Shown: positions 16,702 through 25,551, numbered from the stretch's first letter. The stretch is DNA of 64,000 bases from JACVRW01 sp963850205 (GCA_963850205.1 CAWKKJ010000015.1:124001-188000); one strand, 5' to 3'. Program-made: numbers and translations. Notes: generated by a model from the letters alone, not told the origin.

Positions 16702-17496
16702 ATGGAGACAGGATTTCGCGGTGCCATCTTCGACGTCGACGGGGTGCTCGTCGACTCACCGCACGAACGAGCCTGGCGCGACGCGTTCCAGGAGATGATG
16801 GAGGGCGACTGGAGCGACGTCCGCGACCAGACGACCTACTCGCCCGAGAAGTTCACGCCCCAGGTCTACCAGCAGGTCATGTCCGGCAAGCCGCGCATGG
16901 AGGGCGCCCGCGCGGTCGTCGACTACTTCGAGGTGCCGCACCCGGAGAGCCGCGTGCAGGCCTACGCGGACCGCAAGCAGGAGATGGTGGTCGAGCTGAT
17001 CGAGGCCGGCGAGTTCGAGGCCTATCCGGACGCACTGCGCTTCGTGCTCGCGGTCAAGAACGCCGGGATCTCGACCGCCGCCGCCTCGTCCTCGAAGAAC
17101 GCCGGGCTGTTCCTCCGGCAGATCCGCCTCGACACCTTCGCTGCCGAGGAGGGGCTGAGCTACGACTTCGTGACCGAGGGCCTGAGCCTGCTCGATTTCT
17201 TCGACGTCGACATCTCGGGCCGCGACTTCCCCCGCGGCAAGCCGGACCCGGAGATCTTCGTGACCGGCGCGCGGGAGCTCGAGGAGCCCGCGGAACGCTG
17301 CTTTGTGGTCGAGGACGCCGTCTCGGGCATCCAGGCGGCCAAGGGCGGAGACCTGGCCGCCCTCGGGCTGGCCCGGGCCGACGACGCGGACATCCTGGCC
17401 GAGGCGGGCGCGGACCTCGTGGTCACGAGCCTCGACGACGTGGACGTCGGGGGCCTGTCCGAGGGGCGGCTGGCGAAGATCGTCAGCCGCGCGTAG
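16702..17496 (+). CDS. Beta-phosphoglucomutase-like HAD hydrolase
   Basis: A 264-residue HAD protein with the nucleophile motif FDVDGVLVDSPHERAWR, the cap domain, SSSKNAG as motif II, and GKPDPEIFV with VVEDAVSGIQAA as motifs III and IV, the pattern of beta-PGM. It lies 14 bases after the GH65 gene, so conversion of beta-glucose 1-phosphate to glucose 6-phosphate is the natural role. A close paralog lies tail-to-tail on the other strand. Confidence 0.9.
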   Translation: METGFRGAIFDVDGVLVDSPHERAWRDAFQEMMEGDWSDVRDQTTYSPEKFTPQVYQQVMSGKPRMEGARAVVDYFEVPHPESRVQAYADRKQEMVVELIEAGEFEAYPDALRFVLAVKNAGISTAAASSSKNAGLFLRQIRLDTFAAEEGLSYDFVTEGLSLLDFFDVDISGRDFPRGKPDPEIFVTGARELEEPAERCFVVEDAVSGIQAAKGGDLAALGLARADDADILAEAGADLVVTSLDDVDVGGLSEGRLAKIVSRA

Positions 17497-17507
17497 AGGG
17501 CCCACCG

Positions 17508-17560
17508 AGGGGGGTTCCCCACGTTGCGTCCCATATGGGGACGTTTCGTAAGGGACCCCT
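17508..17560. terminator. Palindrome with CATATGG centre, probable bidirectional terminator (type B, copy 1)
   Basis: Outer arms AGGGGGGTTCC and GGACCCCT enclose the inner palindrome GTCCCATATGGGGAC (17529-17543). It fills the gap between two converging HAD genes and reaches the stop codon of the minus-strand one. The outer stem resembles 44615-44670. Confidence 0.6.
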
Positions 17561-18326
17561 ACTCCGCAGCCGGCGGCCGGCCGCGCGCTCGCGCCAGGCG
17601 GCCGGCCGACAACGCGGCGCGATCCACCTCGTCCAGGCTGGCCACCACCAGGTCGGCCTCGGCGAGGATCTCGGCGTCCTCGGACCGGGCCAAGCCGATG
17701 ACGGCCATCCCGGCCGCGATCCCCGCCTCCACGCCGGACACCGAATCCTCGACCACCAGGCAGCGGTCCGCGGCCACGCCGAGCTCGCGCGCGGCGGTGA
17801 GGAAGATCTCGGGGTGGGGCTTGCCGCCCTGGCGGAAGTCCCGTCCCGACACGTCGACGTCGAAGGCGTCGAGCAGGGTGAGGTCCGGTTCGAGCCCGAT
17901 GCGGCTGAGCAGCCGGCTCGCGTTCTTCGACGAGGAGGCGGCAGCGAGGGGTACCCCGGCGCCGCGTACCGTTCGGACGAAGCGCAGCGCGTCGGGAAAG
18001 GCGTTGACCCCGACGGCCTCGAGCAGCTCGTCCATCCGCCGCTGCTTGCGCCTGCCGTACTCCTCGATGCGGTCCTCGTCCTCTGGGAGCTCGAAATGGC
18101 GCAGCGCGGCGCGGGCGCCGCTGAAGGTGGGCTTGCCGGACATCCGGTCGCGGTAGAGGTCGGGCGTGAACCGATCGGAGGAGTACGCGGCCCGGTCGCG
18201 GAGGTCGCTCCAGCTCGTGTCCATCAGATGGTCGAGCGCCTCGCGCCAGGCCCGCTCGTGGGGCGAGTCGACGAGCACGCCGTCCACGTCGAACACCGCC
18301 CCCTCGAAGCCCGCTGCAGGCGTCAC
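17559..18326 (-). CDS. Beta-phosphoglucomutase-like HAD hydrolase, paralog
   Basis: A 255-residue HAD protein closely similar to the convergent neighbour: it shares FDVDGVLVDSPHERAWRE, the MSGKP and FPDALRFV blocks, AAASSSKNAS and VVEDSVSGVEAG. The start is GTG 18326 with only a weak, very close GGGA. About 50 bases upstream on its own strand is a three-arm hairpin region. A second beta-PGM-like enzyme could act on a different sugar phosphate; the catalytic Asp residues (DVDG) are intact in both. Confidence 0.88.
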   Translation of the reverse strand: MTPAAGFEGAVFDVDGVLVDSPHERAWREALDHLMDTSWSDLRDRAAYSSDRFTPDLYRDRMSGKPTFSGARAALRHFELPEDEDRIEEYGRRKQRRMDELLEAVGVNAFPDALRFVRTVRGAGVPLAAASSSKNASRLLSRIGLEPDLTLLDAFDVDVSGRDFRQGGKPHPEIFLTAARELGVAADRCLVVEDSVSGVEAGIAAGMAVIGLARSEDAEILAEADLVVASLDEVDRAALSAGRLARARGRPPAAE

Positions 18327-18379
18327 TCCCTACAGCTTCGCGCACACCGGCTGCGGCGAGGTGCCGCGCATGGGGACAG

Positions 18380-18447
18380 AAACCTCCCGCTCAGGAAGCT
18401 CGGCCCAAGAAAGGGAGGTTTGCCGCCCCTGGCAGGGCAAACTTCCC
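18380..18447. promoter_or_regulatory. Three-arm alternative hairpin region
   Basis: AAACCTCCC (18380-18388) pairs perfectly with GGGAGGTTT (18413-18421). The longer GGGAGGTTTGCC (18413-18424) can instead pair with GGCAAACTTCCC (18436-18447) with one G-T pair. The two hairpins exclude each other. On the minus strand the region is 54-121 bases upstream of the HAD start and 170 bases after the stop of the collagen-like gene, so it could be a leader switch or a terminator. The rest of the 291-base gap shows nothing else. Confidence 0.45.
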
Positions 18448-18617
18448 GCGGAACGGGGTGGGGAGCGTCATCGGGAGGGTGTTCATGCGCTCCACTCTCT
18501 CAAGGCCGCGGCTTGCGGGGTAAGGGGACGGACCCGGGGGCGTGACGAGTTCTCCTCGGCTGGCGGGGGCAAAGTCGTCGAGCGGCGCCGGTGCCGGGCG
18601 GCTACGCCGCCCCCGGC

Positions 18618-19436
18618 TCACGGCTTCAGTTGCAACCTCTGCCGGCCCTTCGGCTTGCGGACCTTCACCGCCACCGCCCTGAAGGCGTTCAGCGGGTTCA
18701 CGCGGTCGACCCGCATGGCGATCAGCCGCGCGTTAGTCACCTGCACCCCCGGTACGCCGCCGCCGTACTGGAGGCAGGTCAAGGTGATCTTGTTGGAGAG
18801 CCCGGTGAAGCTGTGGATCACGTTGGCGCTCACGGTCTGGAACGCGCTCAGATGCGTGCCGCCGGTGATCAGGTTCGCTCGCCCCAGGTCGCTCGATGCG
18901 CCGGCGATGACGGCGCAGCCGAAGATCCTGGCCTGGATCCTCCGCTCGAGGATCTCCTCGGGCTCGCAGATCTTCAGCGGCGAATTCGGGGGGCAGCTGG
19001 GCTCGTTGACGCTGAACCCGCCCACCGCCTTGCCGGTGATCACGTAGCTCCCGCGCGGCACCGTGAGGCTCACCACCGTCTTCTTGTCGCCCTGCTTGGG
19101 CATCGCCGTCGGTCCTCCGGCCGACTTTGCGTACACGGTCCCGACGCCGGGCGGGCCCTGCGCGCCCTGCGGTCCCTGGGCGCCCGCAGGCCCCGTGGCG
19201 CCGGGCGGGCCCTGCTGGTTCCAGTCGAGAGCGGTCTCGCCGCCCCGGCAGACGCCGCTCGCCTCGGTATCGATCACGCGCAGGGTGCCGTTGGCGGTGT
19301 CGTAACAGCCGTGGATCACGCCGCCCGAGTCCGGGATCGCGCTGTAGGCGACGCCGCCGGTCAGGCCCAGCGCGACCGCCAGGGCCAGGTAGGCCACGAG
19401 GTTGCGTCGTGCGTGCGATCGGACCCTGTTGGCCAT
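18618..19436 (-). CDS. Exported protein with a short collagen-like repeat
   Basis: A 272-residue secreted protein. The ATG at 19436 is preceded by GGAGAG and gives a signal peptide with a hydrophobic core LVAYLALAVALGLTGGVAYS. Then come GVIHGCYDTANGTLRVID and about seven Gly-X-Y triplets (GPPGATGPAGAQGPQGAQG and on) at residues 77-98. A beta-rich C-terminal domain with four cysteines follows, ending in a basic tail. Such short collagen-like exported proteins are common in soil actinobacteria; the function is unknown. Confidence 0.85.
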   Translation of the reverse strand: MANRVRSHARRNLVAYLALAVALGLTGGVAYSAIPDSGGVIHGCYDTANGTLRVIDTEASGVCRGGETALDWNQQGPPGATGPAGAQGPQGAQGPPGVGTVYAKSAGGPTAMPKQGDKKTVVSLTVPRGSYVITGKAVGGFSVNEPSCPPNSPLKICEPEEILERRIQARIFGCAVIAGASSDLGRANLITGGTHLSAFQTVSANVIHSFTGLSNKITLTCLQYGGGVPGVQVTNARLIAMRVDRVNPLNAFRAVAVKVRKPKGRQRLQLKP

Positions 19437-19503
19437 GGGTCGATGCTCTCCGGGAAAGAGCTCGCCGTCAGTGTCGGATCGGTCCCGACCTGGTGTCAGG
19501 CCG

Positions 19504-19806
19504 CTAGAGAAAAGGGCGATCGCCGAACGCGATCTGCCGTGGATTCTCGGGATCGATCCGGCAGGCCAGCACCGCCCCGTCCGGATAGCCCGCGATCGCC
19601 GCCGCGGAAACGATCTCGCGATGCTCGACGAGGTAGCGCGGGCCGTCCTCCGGCGTGACCTCGAGCTGGAAGACCCACACCGGGTTTCCCTCCACCTGCT
19701 CGCCGGTGTCCACATGGCCCTTGACCTGGGCCCGACCCGCACGACCGACGCCGAGAATGCGGTTGAGCTGGTGTGCCTGCTCAAGAATCGGGTCGCGGCC
19801 TGCCAC
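19504..19806 (-). CDS. Small soluble protein of unknown function
   Basis: About 100 residues from GTG 19806. The core (HVDTGEQVEGNPVWVFQLEV, then RYLVEHREIVSAAAI and VLACRIDPENPRQIAFG) looks like a small beta-barrel domain found in many actinobacterial proteins, often next to a membrane segment that is missing here. It sits between the collagen-like gene and the STAND ATPase gene, all on the minus strand with gaps of about 60 bases, so it may share their transcript. No function can be assigned. Confidence 0.65.
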   Translation of the reverse strand: MAGRDPILEQAHQLNRILGVGRAGRAQVKGHVDTGEQVEGNPVWVFQLEVTPEDGPRYLVEHREIVSAAAIAGYPDGAVLACRIDPENPRQIAFGDRPFL

Positions 19807-19866
19807 GCAGAGGACCGTAGGGCCGGCCCCCAGGGGGCGCAGTATCAGTCCGGTGCCGATTCGGTC

Positions 19867-21822
19867 TCAGGCCGGGTGGGACCGCAGGTACTCGGCCACG
19901 CGCTCCACCGCCCGCTTCAGGTGGCGAAAGAACGAGGATCGGCTCATGTGCATCTGGCCCGCGGCTGCCTCCAGGCTCGAGGAGGGGTCGAGGTAGCCGC
20001 GCACCAGGACGGCCCGGAGCAGGCGCTCGTCCTCGCCCTCGCCGAAGGCCCGCTCCGCGGCCTGGTCGAGCCGCCGGCGCACGGAGGCCGCCCGCTCCTC
20101 CGGACCCTTGCCGCTGGCCAGCTCGCTCGCGGCCAGCTTGTGCGGAAGCCGGAGGTTGCGAAGGGCCTCACGCACGGCATCCGTGTCGATCTGGCCGCCG
20201 CGGCCGGCCATCTGCGGGGGGGTGAGCCCCAGCTCGGCGTAGACCACGCCGCGCTGGGCGGCGATCAGCCCGCCCGGCCCGTAGTCGATCACGTGGCACT
20301 CGATGTCCACGCCCCCGATCTCGAGGTCCAGCGCGCTCAGGTGCTGCGCGCCCGTGGCGGCGCTGAACTCCAGCACGCCGGGCAGCCTCGGGTTCACCGG
20401 AAGGTAGGCGTAGCGCGGGTTGTCGAGTCCCGAGCGCAGGATCGCGGCCATGCCGAGCAGGGCTTGGACGCGCGACTGCGGGATATCGGTGAAATCGATG
20501 GACACGCTGCAGAGGATCGCCTCCTGGCCGTTCGGCAAGGAGCGCGCGTGCGCAAGCCAGGGACCCAGCAGCGGATGCTCGTCGGCGAAGGCCGGCGCGT
20601 TGTCCGGGGTCACGGTGACCTGGTAGCCACAGAGGCGGTCCTCGGCGTCGCGGGCCACGGCAACCCGCTGTGGTGCCTCGGCGAAGAATCGCTCCGACTG
20701 GCCGAACCAGCCGCGGTGCCCCCGCTCGTCGAGCATCGACCTGATCGATCCTGCGTCGCCGGGCCTCAGGTCGTCGATGCGGTGGTGGACCCGTCCCTCC
20801 CAGCTGTAACCCCACCGGATCGCGGGGTTCTCGACCAGGTGGGCCAGATCGATGGAGAGCAGGACCCTGCCCTCGATCGCCCGCCGGTAGAGATGGTCGG
20901 CGATGGCTCGCCGGAGCACCCGCTCCCGCTCGGGGTCCCGGCTCCGCAGGTCGGCGTACATCGCCTTGCGCACCAGCTCGTGCAGCGTCAACCCGTCACC
21001 CAGGGGCTCGGCAAAGCTCCGGGTTGCAAGCCACTCGAACGCCTCCATCGGGTCGGTGCCGGGCAGCACGTCGCGCAGGAGGTCCACGGTGGTCACCCGC
21101 GCCGTGGCCGCCACGCCCAGCACCCCGCCGTGCGCAGCGTCGATCTCAGTGTCGGCCAGCCTCCGGATCAGGGACTGGACCATGGCCGGGCGCTCGATGG
21201 CGTTGTGAGGGCTCCATCGCTGCGCCTGACCGGCGGTATCCGCGCCGAGGGCGAGAGCGAGGGGCGAGCCGTCGGCCCAGGCGACGAGCTCCGCGGCGAT
21301 GTGGGGGTCGGCCACGCCGCGGGCGCGCAGCAGGTCGAGCGACTCCGGTTCGGACAGGGGACCCACCTCGACGCTTAGGACGAGGCTCTCCCAACCGCCT
21401 TCGAGCCAGGCCCGCTCCGGCGTGCCACGGCCGGCGATCACCACGATTGTCCGGGCGGGAAACGAGCTCAGGAGATGGCGGCGCAGGAAGGGCCCCAGCG
21501 CGGTCATCCGCTCGTAGCTGTCCAGCATCAGCAGCGGCTTCTCGTGGTCCTTGGCCGGCCGCAGCGCGAGCTCGAGCGCGTCGGGCACCGGCGCCAGCTC
21601 GCGGCCCTCCACGAAGGTCGGCGTCCAGCCGCGGCGCTCACCGCGCCGGGCCAGCTCGCGCAGCAGCGTGCTCTTTCCGATGCCTCCCGGCCCGTGCAGG
21701 AAGATCACGCTCGCGCGCGGGTCGTCGGCGAACAGCTCCTCGAAGGTCGCAAATTGGGAATCCCTTCCCACCAAGCGCTGGCTGTCGCGCCGGGACAGCC
21801 GCGTGCCGAGCGTCCCCGCCAC
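19867..21822 (-). CDS. STAND-type ATPase with C-terminal helix-turn-helix, probable transcription regulator
   Basis: A 651-residue protein. Residues 1-320 form a STAND ATPase: RLVGRDSQFATFEELF, Walker A FLHGPGGIGKSTLL near 43, LLMLDSYERM as Walker B near 97, and a GSPLAL motif. The middle part (about 350-530) resembles an acetyltransferase-like fold, with RPGDAGSIRSMLDERGHRG, YLPVNPRLPGVLEF and CHVIDYGPGGLI; this is a tentative reading. The last 60 residues (LEAAAGQMHMSRSSFFRHLK) form a DNA-binding helix-turn-helix. The design suggests a signal-dependent activator. Targets are unknown; the divergent M28 peptidase gene 20 bases away is the nearest candidate. Confidence 0.75.
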   Translation of the reverse strand: MAGTLGTRLSRRDSQRLVGRDSQFATFEELFADDPRASVIFLHGPGGIGKSTLLRELARRGERRGWTPTFVEGRELAPVPDALELALRPAKDHEKPLLMLDSYERMTALGPFLRRHLLSSFPARTIVVIAGRGTPERAWLEGGWESLVLSVEVGPLSEPESLDLLRARGVADPHIAAELVAWADGSPLALALGADTAGQAQRWSPHNAIERPAMVQSLIRRLADTEIDAAHGGVLGVAATARVTTVDLLRDVLPGTDPMEAFEWLATRSFAEPLGDGLTLHELVRKAMYADLRSRDPERERVLRRAIADHLYRRAIEGRVLLSIDLAHLVENPAIRWGYSWEGRVHHRIDDLRPGDAGSIRSMLDERGHRGWFGQSERFFAEAPQRVAVARDAEDRLCGYQVTVTPDNAPAFADEHPLLGPWLAHARSLPNGQEAILCSVSIDFTDIPQSRVQALLGMAAILRSGLDNPRYAYLPVNPRLPGVLEFSAATGAQHLSALDLEIGGVDIECHVIDYGPGGLIAAQRGVVYAELGLTPPQMAGRGGQIDTDAVREALRNLRLPHKLAASELASGKGPEERAASVRRRLDQAAERAFGEGEDERLLRAVLVRGYLDPSSSLEAAAGQMHMSRSSFFRHLKRAVERVAEYLRSHPA

Positions 21823-21842
21823 GGAGCTGAGAGTACCCCCGA

Positions 21843-24008
21843 ATGGAGCGAGTCTCCAGAGGTGGGTTTGGAGCTTGGCGGCCCCGGTATCTCGGTCTCG
21901 TGATCTCCCACCGCGCCGCCGGTACCCAGCTCGTGACCCTCGCCGCCGCTCTCGCCTCGCTGGCGCTGCCCTCCGGTGCCTTCGGGCAGGCCGGATCCGA
22001 GCGGCTTCCCGGCTTCACCGAGGAGCGGTCGGCCGAGCAACTCGAAGCCGAGGACCGCTTCCAGCGATCGATCAGCGCGCGCCGGGCCGGGCGGATCAGC
22101 CGGACTCTCAGCGGGCGCCCGCAGCTCATCGGCTCCCCGGGTCTGGCGGACAGCCTGGACTACTCCGTGGACCGCCTGAGCTCGTACGGCCTGTCGGTGG
22201 ACACCGCGCCCTACGACGTCTACATCTCGCGGCCGGAGAGCATCGACGTGACCATGACGGCGCCCTACTTCCACCGGGTCCGCAACAAGGAGCCGCGCTA
22301 CCCGTGGCAGCGGTACTTCGATGAGGTCGTGGTGGGCTACAACGCCTACTCGCCCTCCGGCGACGTGCGCGGACAGGTGGTCTACGTCAACTTCGGCCTG
22401 CCCGAGGACTACGAGGCACTGGCCGAGCTGGGCGTGGACGTAGAGGGCAAGATCGTGCTGGCCCGCTACGGCGAGAGCTTCCGCGGGGTCAAGGCCAAGG
22501 TCGCCGAGCAGCAGGGCGCGCGCGGGCTGATCATCTACTCCGACCCCGAGCAGGACGGCTACGTCAAGGGGCCGGTCTATCCCAACGGGCAGTGGCGCTC
22601 GCCCCAGGGAATTCAGCGCGGCAGCATCCAGTACATCTTCGAGTACCCGGGCGATCCGCTCACCGAGGGGCTTCCCTCCATCCCGGGCACCCCGCGGATC
22701 GCGCCCGAGGACGCGGAGAACCTCCCCAGCATCCCCACCACGCCGATCTCCTACGGCGACGCCCGCCGGCTGCTGCGGGAGCTACGCGGTCCCGAGGGAC
22801 CCGAGAGCTTCCAGGGGGGACTTCCCTTCACCTACCGCGTCGGCCCAGGCCCCACCCGAGCCCGGCTGAACCTCGACATCGCCTACGAGCAGCAGCAGGT
22901 GAACGACATCGTCGTCGAGATCCCCGGCGCCAAGCATCCCGAGCAGAAGGTGGTGGTGGGCGCCCACTACGACGGCTGGACCTACGGCACCGACGACAAC
23001 ACGAGCGCCTGGACGGCGGTGATGGAGATCGGCCGCGGCCTCTCCCGCCTGCTGGAGCGCGGCTGGCAGCCCGACCGCACCATCGTCCTCGTGGGCTGGG
23101 ACGGCGAGGAGTACGGGCTGCTCGGGTCGACGGAATGGGTCGAGCAGTACCGCGACGAGCTCAGGCGCGACGCGGTGGCCTACCTCAACATGGACGGGGT
23201 CGGCGGCCGGGAGTTCGGCGCCAGCTCGGTCCCCTCGCTCGACGCCCTGATCGAGGACGTGACCACACAGGTGAGGGACCCCAACGGCGGCGGCACGGTC
23301 TTCGACGCCTGGACCGCCGAGGGCCCGCCCGAGATCGACCGTCTGGGCAGCGGCTCCGACTACACCGCCTTCCTCGACCACGTGGGCGTGCCCTCGCTCG
23401 ACGCCGGCTTCACGACCGGGGATCCGCCCGGAGGCGAGTACCACGCCTCCTACGACGACACCTACATGATGGAGAACTTCCTCGACCCCGGCTACCGGGG
23501 GCATGCCGCCGCCGCCCGGGTCACCGGCCTGCTCGCGCTCCGGCTGGCGAACGCGGACGTTCCCCCCTTCCTCTACTCGGCCTACGCCGAGGAGGTGGAG
23601 GGCTACATCGCGGACCTGAACATCGAGCAGGCCGCGAGCCCGATCGTCGACCTCGCCCCACTGAGTGCGCAGACCACCGCGTGGGGAGCCGCCGCGGCGG
23701 CTGTGGAGGCGCGCATCTCCGCGCTGCTCGACGCCGGGGGAACGGACACGCGCGAGCTGCGCCGCCTTGCCCGGGCCCTGCGCCGCCAGGAGCGCCTGCT
23801 CACGGCCGCGCGCGGCCTGCCCAACCGGGCCTGGTTCAAGCACCAGATCTACGCGCCCGGCCGAGTGACCGGCTACGCGGCCGTGTTCCTGCCGGCGCTG
23901 GACGAGGCCATCGAGGACGGGGACGCCGCTATCGCCGCGGAGTACCGGGACCTCATCGTGCGGCGGCTGGCCCGGGCCACCGAGGTGTTGGAGGCCGCGG
24001 TTCCGTAG
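21843..24008 (+). CDS. M28-family metallopeptidase, exported (glutamate carboxypeptidase II-like)
   Basis: A 721-residue protein. After a hydrophobic segment (LVTLAAALASLALPSGAFGQ) come a protease-associated domain (VVYVNFGLPEDYEALAELG, GKIVLARYG, ARGLIIYSDPEQDGY) and the M28 core. Metal-binding and catalytic pieces are visible: VVGAHYDGWTYGTDDNTSAW, VGWDGEEYGLLGS and YHASYDDTY near the end of the core. A helical dimerisation-like domain follows. This matches the NAALADase group, which removes C-terminal acidic residues, though other peptidases share it. ATG 21843 or GTG 21900 may be the start. It is divergent from the STAND ATPase. Confidence 0.88.
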   Translation: MERVSRGGFGAWRPRYLGLVISHRAAGTQLVTLAAALASLALPSGAFGQAGSERLPGFTEERSAEQLEAEDRFQRSISARRAGRISRTLSGRPQLIGSPGLADSLDYSVDRLSSYGLSVDTAPYDVYISRPESIDVTMTAPYFHRVRNKEPRYPWQRYFDEVVVGYNAYSPSGDVRGQVVYVNFGLPEDYEALAELGVDVEGKIVLARYGESFRGVKAKVAEQQGARGLIIYSDPEQDGYVKGPVYPNGQWRSPQGIQRGSIQYIFEYPGDPLTEGLPSIPGTPRIAPEDAENLPSIPTTPISYGDARRLLRELRGPEGPESFQGGLPFTYRVGPGPTRARLNLDIAYEQQQVNDIVVEIPGAKHPEQKVVVGAHYDGWTYGTDDNTSAWTAVMEIGRGLSRLLERGWQPDRTIVLVGWDGEEYGLLGSTEWVEQYRDELRRDAVAYLNMDGVGGREFGASSVPSLDALIEDVTTQVRDPNGGGTVFDAWTAEGPPEIDRLGSGSDYTAFLDHVGVPSLDAGFTTGDPPGGEYHASYDDTYMMENFLDPGYRGHAAAARVTGLLALRLANADVPPFLYSAYAEEVEGYIADLNIEQAASPIVDLAPLSAQTTAWGAAAAAVEARISALLDAGGTDTRELRRLARALRRQERLLTAARGLPNRAWFKHQIYAPGRVTGYAAVFLPALDEAIEDGDAAIAAEYRDLIVRRLARATEVLEAAVP

Positions 24009-24052
24009 CGACGACCCAAGGCCGTCTCTCGCCTGTGGGATAGTCCCGCCCC

Positions 24053-24688
24053 ATGGACGCGCGGACGCCTGACCCTGCCGACAGCACACCGCGACGCGAG
24101 GGCGCCTCGACGCCCCCGGGCACCCCGGGCACCGATCCCCCGGACACCACTCCCCCGTCGCGTGGGGGCTCCGCGGTCCCCTGGATCGTCGCGGCGGTCT
24201 GCGCCCTGGCCGCGATCGGCCTCGGGATCTGGGCCTTCACCACCAAGTCCGACCTCGACGACGCCAACGCAACCATCGAGCGCCAGAAGGACCAGCTGGC
24301 CTCGCAGAGCCAGACGGCAACGGCCGAGGAGCGACGGCTTCAGGCCTTCGGCCGCCGCGAGCGCCAGGCGTTCCGCCGGGTGCGGCGCAGGTTGGTGAGC
24401 GAGCGAGCGAGGGCCGGCCGGCTGCAGCAGAAAGTCCAGGCCGAGGCAGCGACCCTTCAGCAGACCCGGCAGCAGGTGGCCAACGCCGAGGGCGCGGAGC
24501 AGCGAGAAGCAGCGGAGCTAGCCCGGGCCCGGGCCGCGACGAGGCTGGCCGCCGCCTGCTCGGCGTCGTCCGTCGAGGCGCTGAACAAGTTCCTGAACGC
24601 CACCACGGCGCGGGCGGGAGCAAACCGGGCCGTGGCGCAGCTCGAGTCGACGCAGAGCCAGTGCCAGCAGGCGGCCCAGTCAGGCTGA
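24053..24688 (+). CDS. Single-pass membrane protein with coiled coil
   Basis: A 211-residue protein: a Pro/Thr/Gly-rich N-terminus (about 1-40), one membrane helix (VPWIVAAVCALAAIGLGIWA, about 43-62), then a long Glu/Arg/Gln-rich coiled coil to about residue 160. A short C-terminal domain has two cysteines (AAACSASS and SQCQQA) that may form a disulfide outside the membrane. No family is recognised. It lies 44 bases after the M28 peptidase gene, and its end overlaps the NUDIX gene by 28 bases if that gene starts at GTG 24661. Confidence 0.75.
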   Translation: MDARTPDPADSTPRREGASTPPGTPGTDPPDTTPPSRGGSAVPWIVAAVCALAAIGLGIWAFTTKSDLDDANATIERQKDQLASQSQTATAEERRLQAFGRRERQAFRRVRRRLVSERARAGRLQQKVQAEAATLQQTRQQVANAEGAEQREAAELARARAATRLAAACSASSVEALNKFLNATTARAGANRAVAQLESTQSQCQQAAQSG

Positions 24689-25551
24689 CCTTCGCCGGAG
24701 CCGAGCTGGACCGGGCGCCTGCCGACCGGGGGCGCCCGCAGTGGCTGTCGGCCCGGCGCGAGCAGCCCGACGCCCGGGCCTTGGTGCTGTCGGAGCGAGG
24801 CGCCTTCGTGGAGGAGGGCCGCCTGCTGCTGCTGCCTCCCCCGGCCGACTCGGTCTTTCTCGGGCTGGCCGGCGAGCGGCCGCTGTTCGCCGCGGACGTG
24901 ACCGGCGCCGAGCCGGACCGGGGCCACCCGGCCGGCCTGCGCGAGGTGGCCGGCGAGCTGCCGGCCGAGGACGCGGCGCTCGCCGCCTACGCGGCGTCGC
25001 TCCTGAGCTGGCACCGCCGCCACCGTTTCTGCGCCAACTGTGGGCAGTCCACCGAGTCTGGCGACGGCGGGCACGAGCGCCGCTGCCCGGGCTGCGGCGC
25101 ACATCACTTCCCCCGCACCGACCCGGTGGTGATCGTCCGGGTGACCGACGGCGAGCGCCTGCTGCTCGGGCGCCAGGCCCGCTGGCCCGAGGGGCGCTAC
25201 TCGGTGCTGGCGGGCTACGTCGAACCCGGCGAGACCCTGGAGGACGCGGTGCGCCGGGAGGTGCTGGAGGAGTCCCGGGTCGAGGTCCGGGACGTGGCCT
25301 ACGTGGCCTCGCAGCCATGGCCCTTCCCCAGCTCGCTGATGGTCGGCTTCCAGGCCGTCGCGGACGGGGGCGAGCCGCAGGCCGACGACCACGAGCTCGC
25401 CGACGTGCGCTGGTTCTCGGCCGAAGAGGTCGCCGAGGCCGCCGGCGGCGACGGCGGCGTCTTCCTCCCCCCGCCGTACTCGATCGCCCGGCGGCTGATC
25501 GACGGCTGGCTCGCTGAGGCTCAGGGCGAGCGGTCGGGCCGGTCCGGATAG
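24661..25551 (+). CDS. nudC: NAD+ diphosphatase (NudC-like NUDIX hydrolase)
   Basis: A 296-residue protein that hydrolyses NAD(H) to NMN(H) and AMP and, in characterised members, decaps NAD-RNA. Three NudC marks are present: the zinc ribbon FCANCGQ and RRCPGCGAHHFPRTDP near 120-145, the NUDIX box GYVEPGETLEDAVRREVLEE near 183-202, and the NudC-specific SQPWPFPSSLM right after. The start overlaps the upstream gene by 28 bases. The end overlaps the convergent pyrE by 31 bases. Confidence 0.93.
   Translation: MPAGGPVRLTFAGAELDRAPADRGRPQWLSARREQPDARALVLSERGAFVEEGRLLLLPPPADSVFLGLAGERPLFAADVTGAEPDRGHPAGLREVAGELPAEDAALAAYAASLLSWHRRHRFCANCGQSTESGDGGHERRCPGCGAHHFPRTDPVVIVRVTDGERLLLGRQARWPEGRYSVLAGYVEPGETLEDAVRREVLEESRVEVRDVAYVASQPWPFPSSLMVGFQAVADGGEPQADDHELADVRWFSAEEVAEAAGGDGGVFLPPPYSIARRLIDGWLAEAQGERSGRSG

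Noticed and set aside
14111..16759. Very long open frame opposite the GH65 gene
   Set aside because: It mirrors a complete, motif-bearing GH65 protein. Long antisense frames are normal in DNA this GC-rich.
19139..19206. Phage tail fibre as explanation for the Gly-X-Y repeat
   Set aside because: The protein has an ordinary signal peptide and no phage genes surround it.
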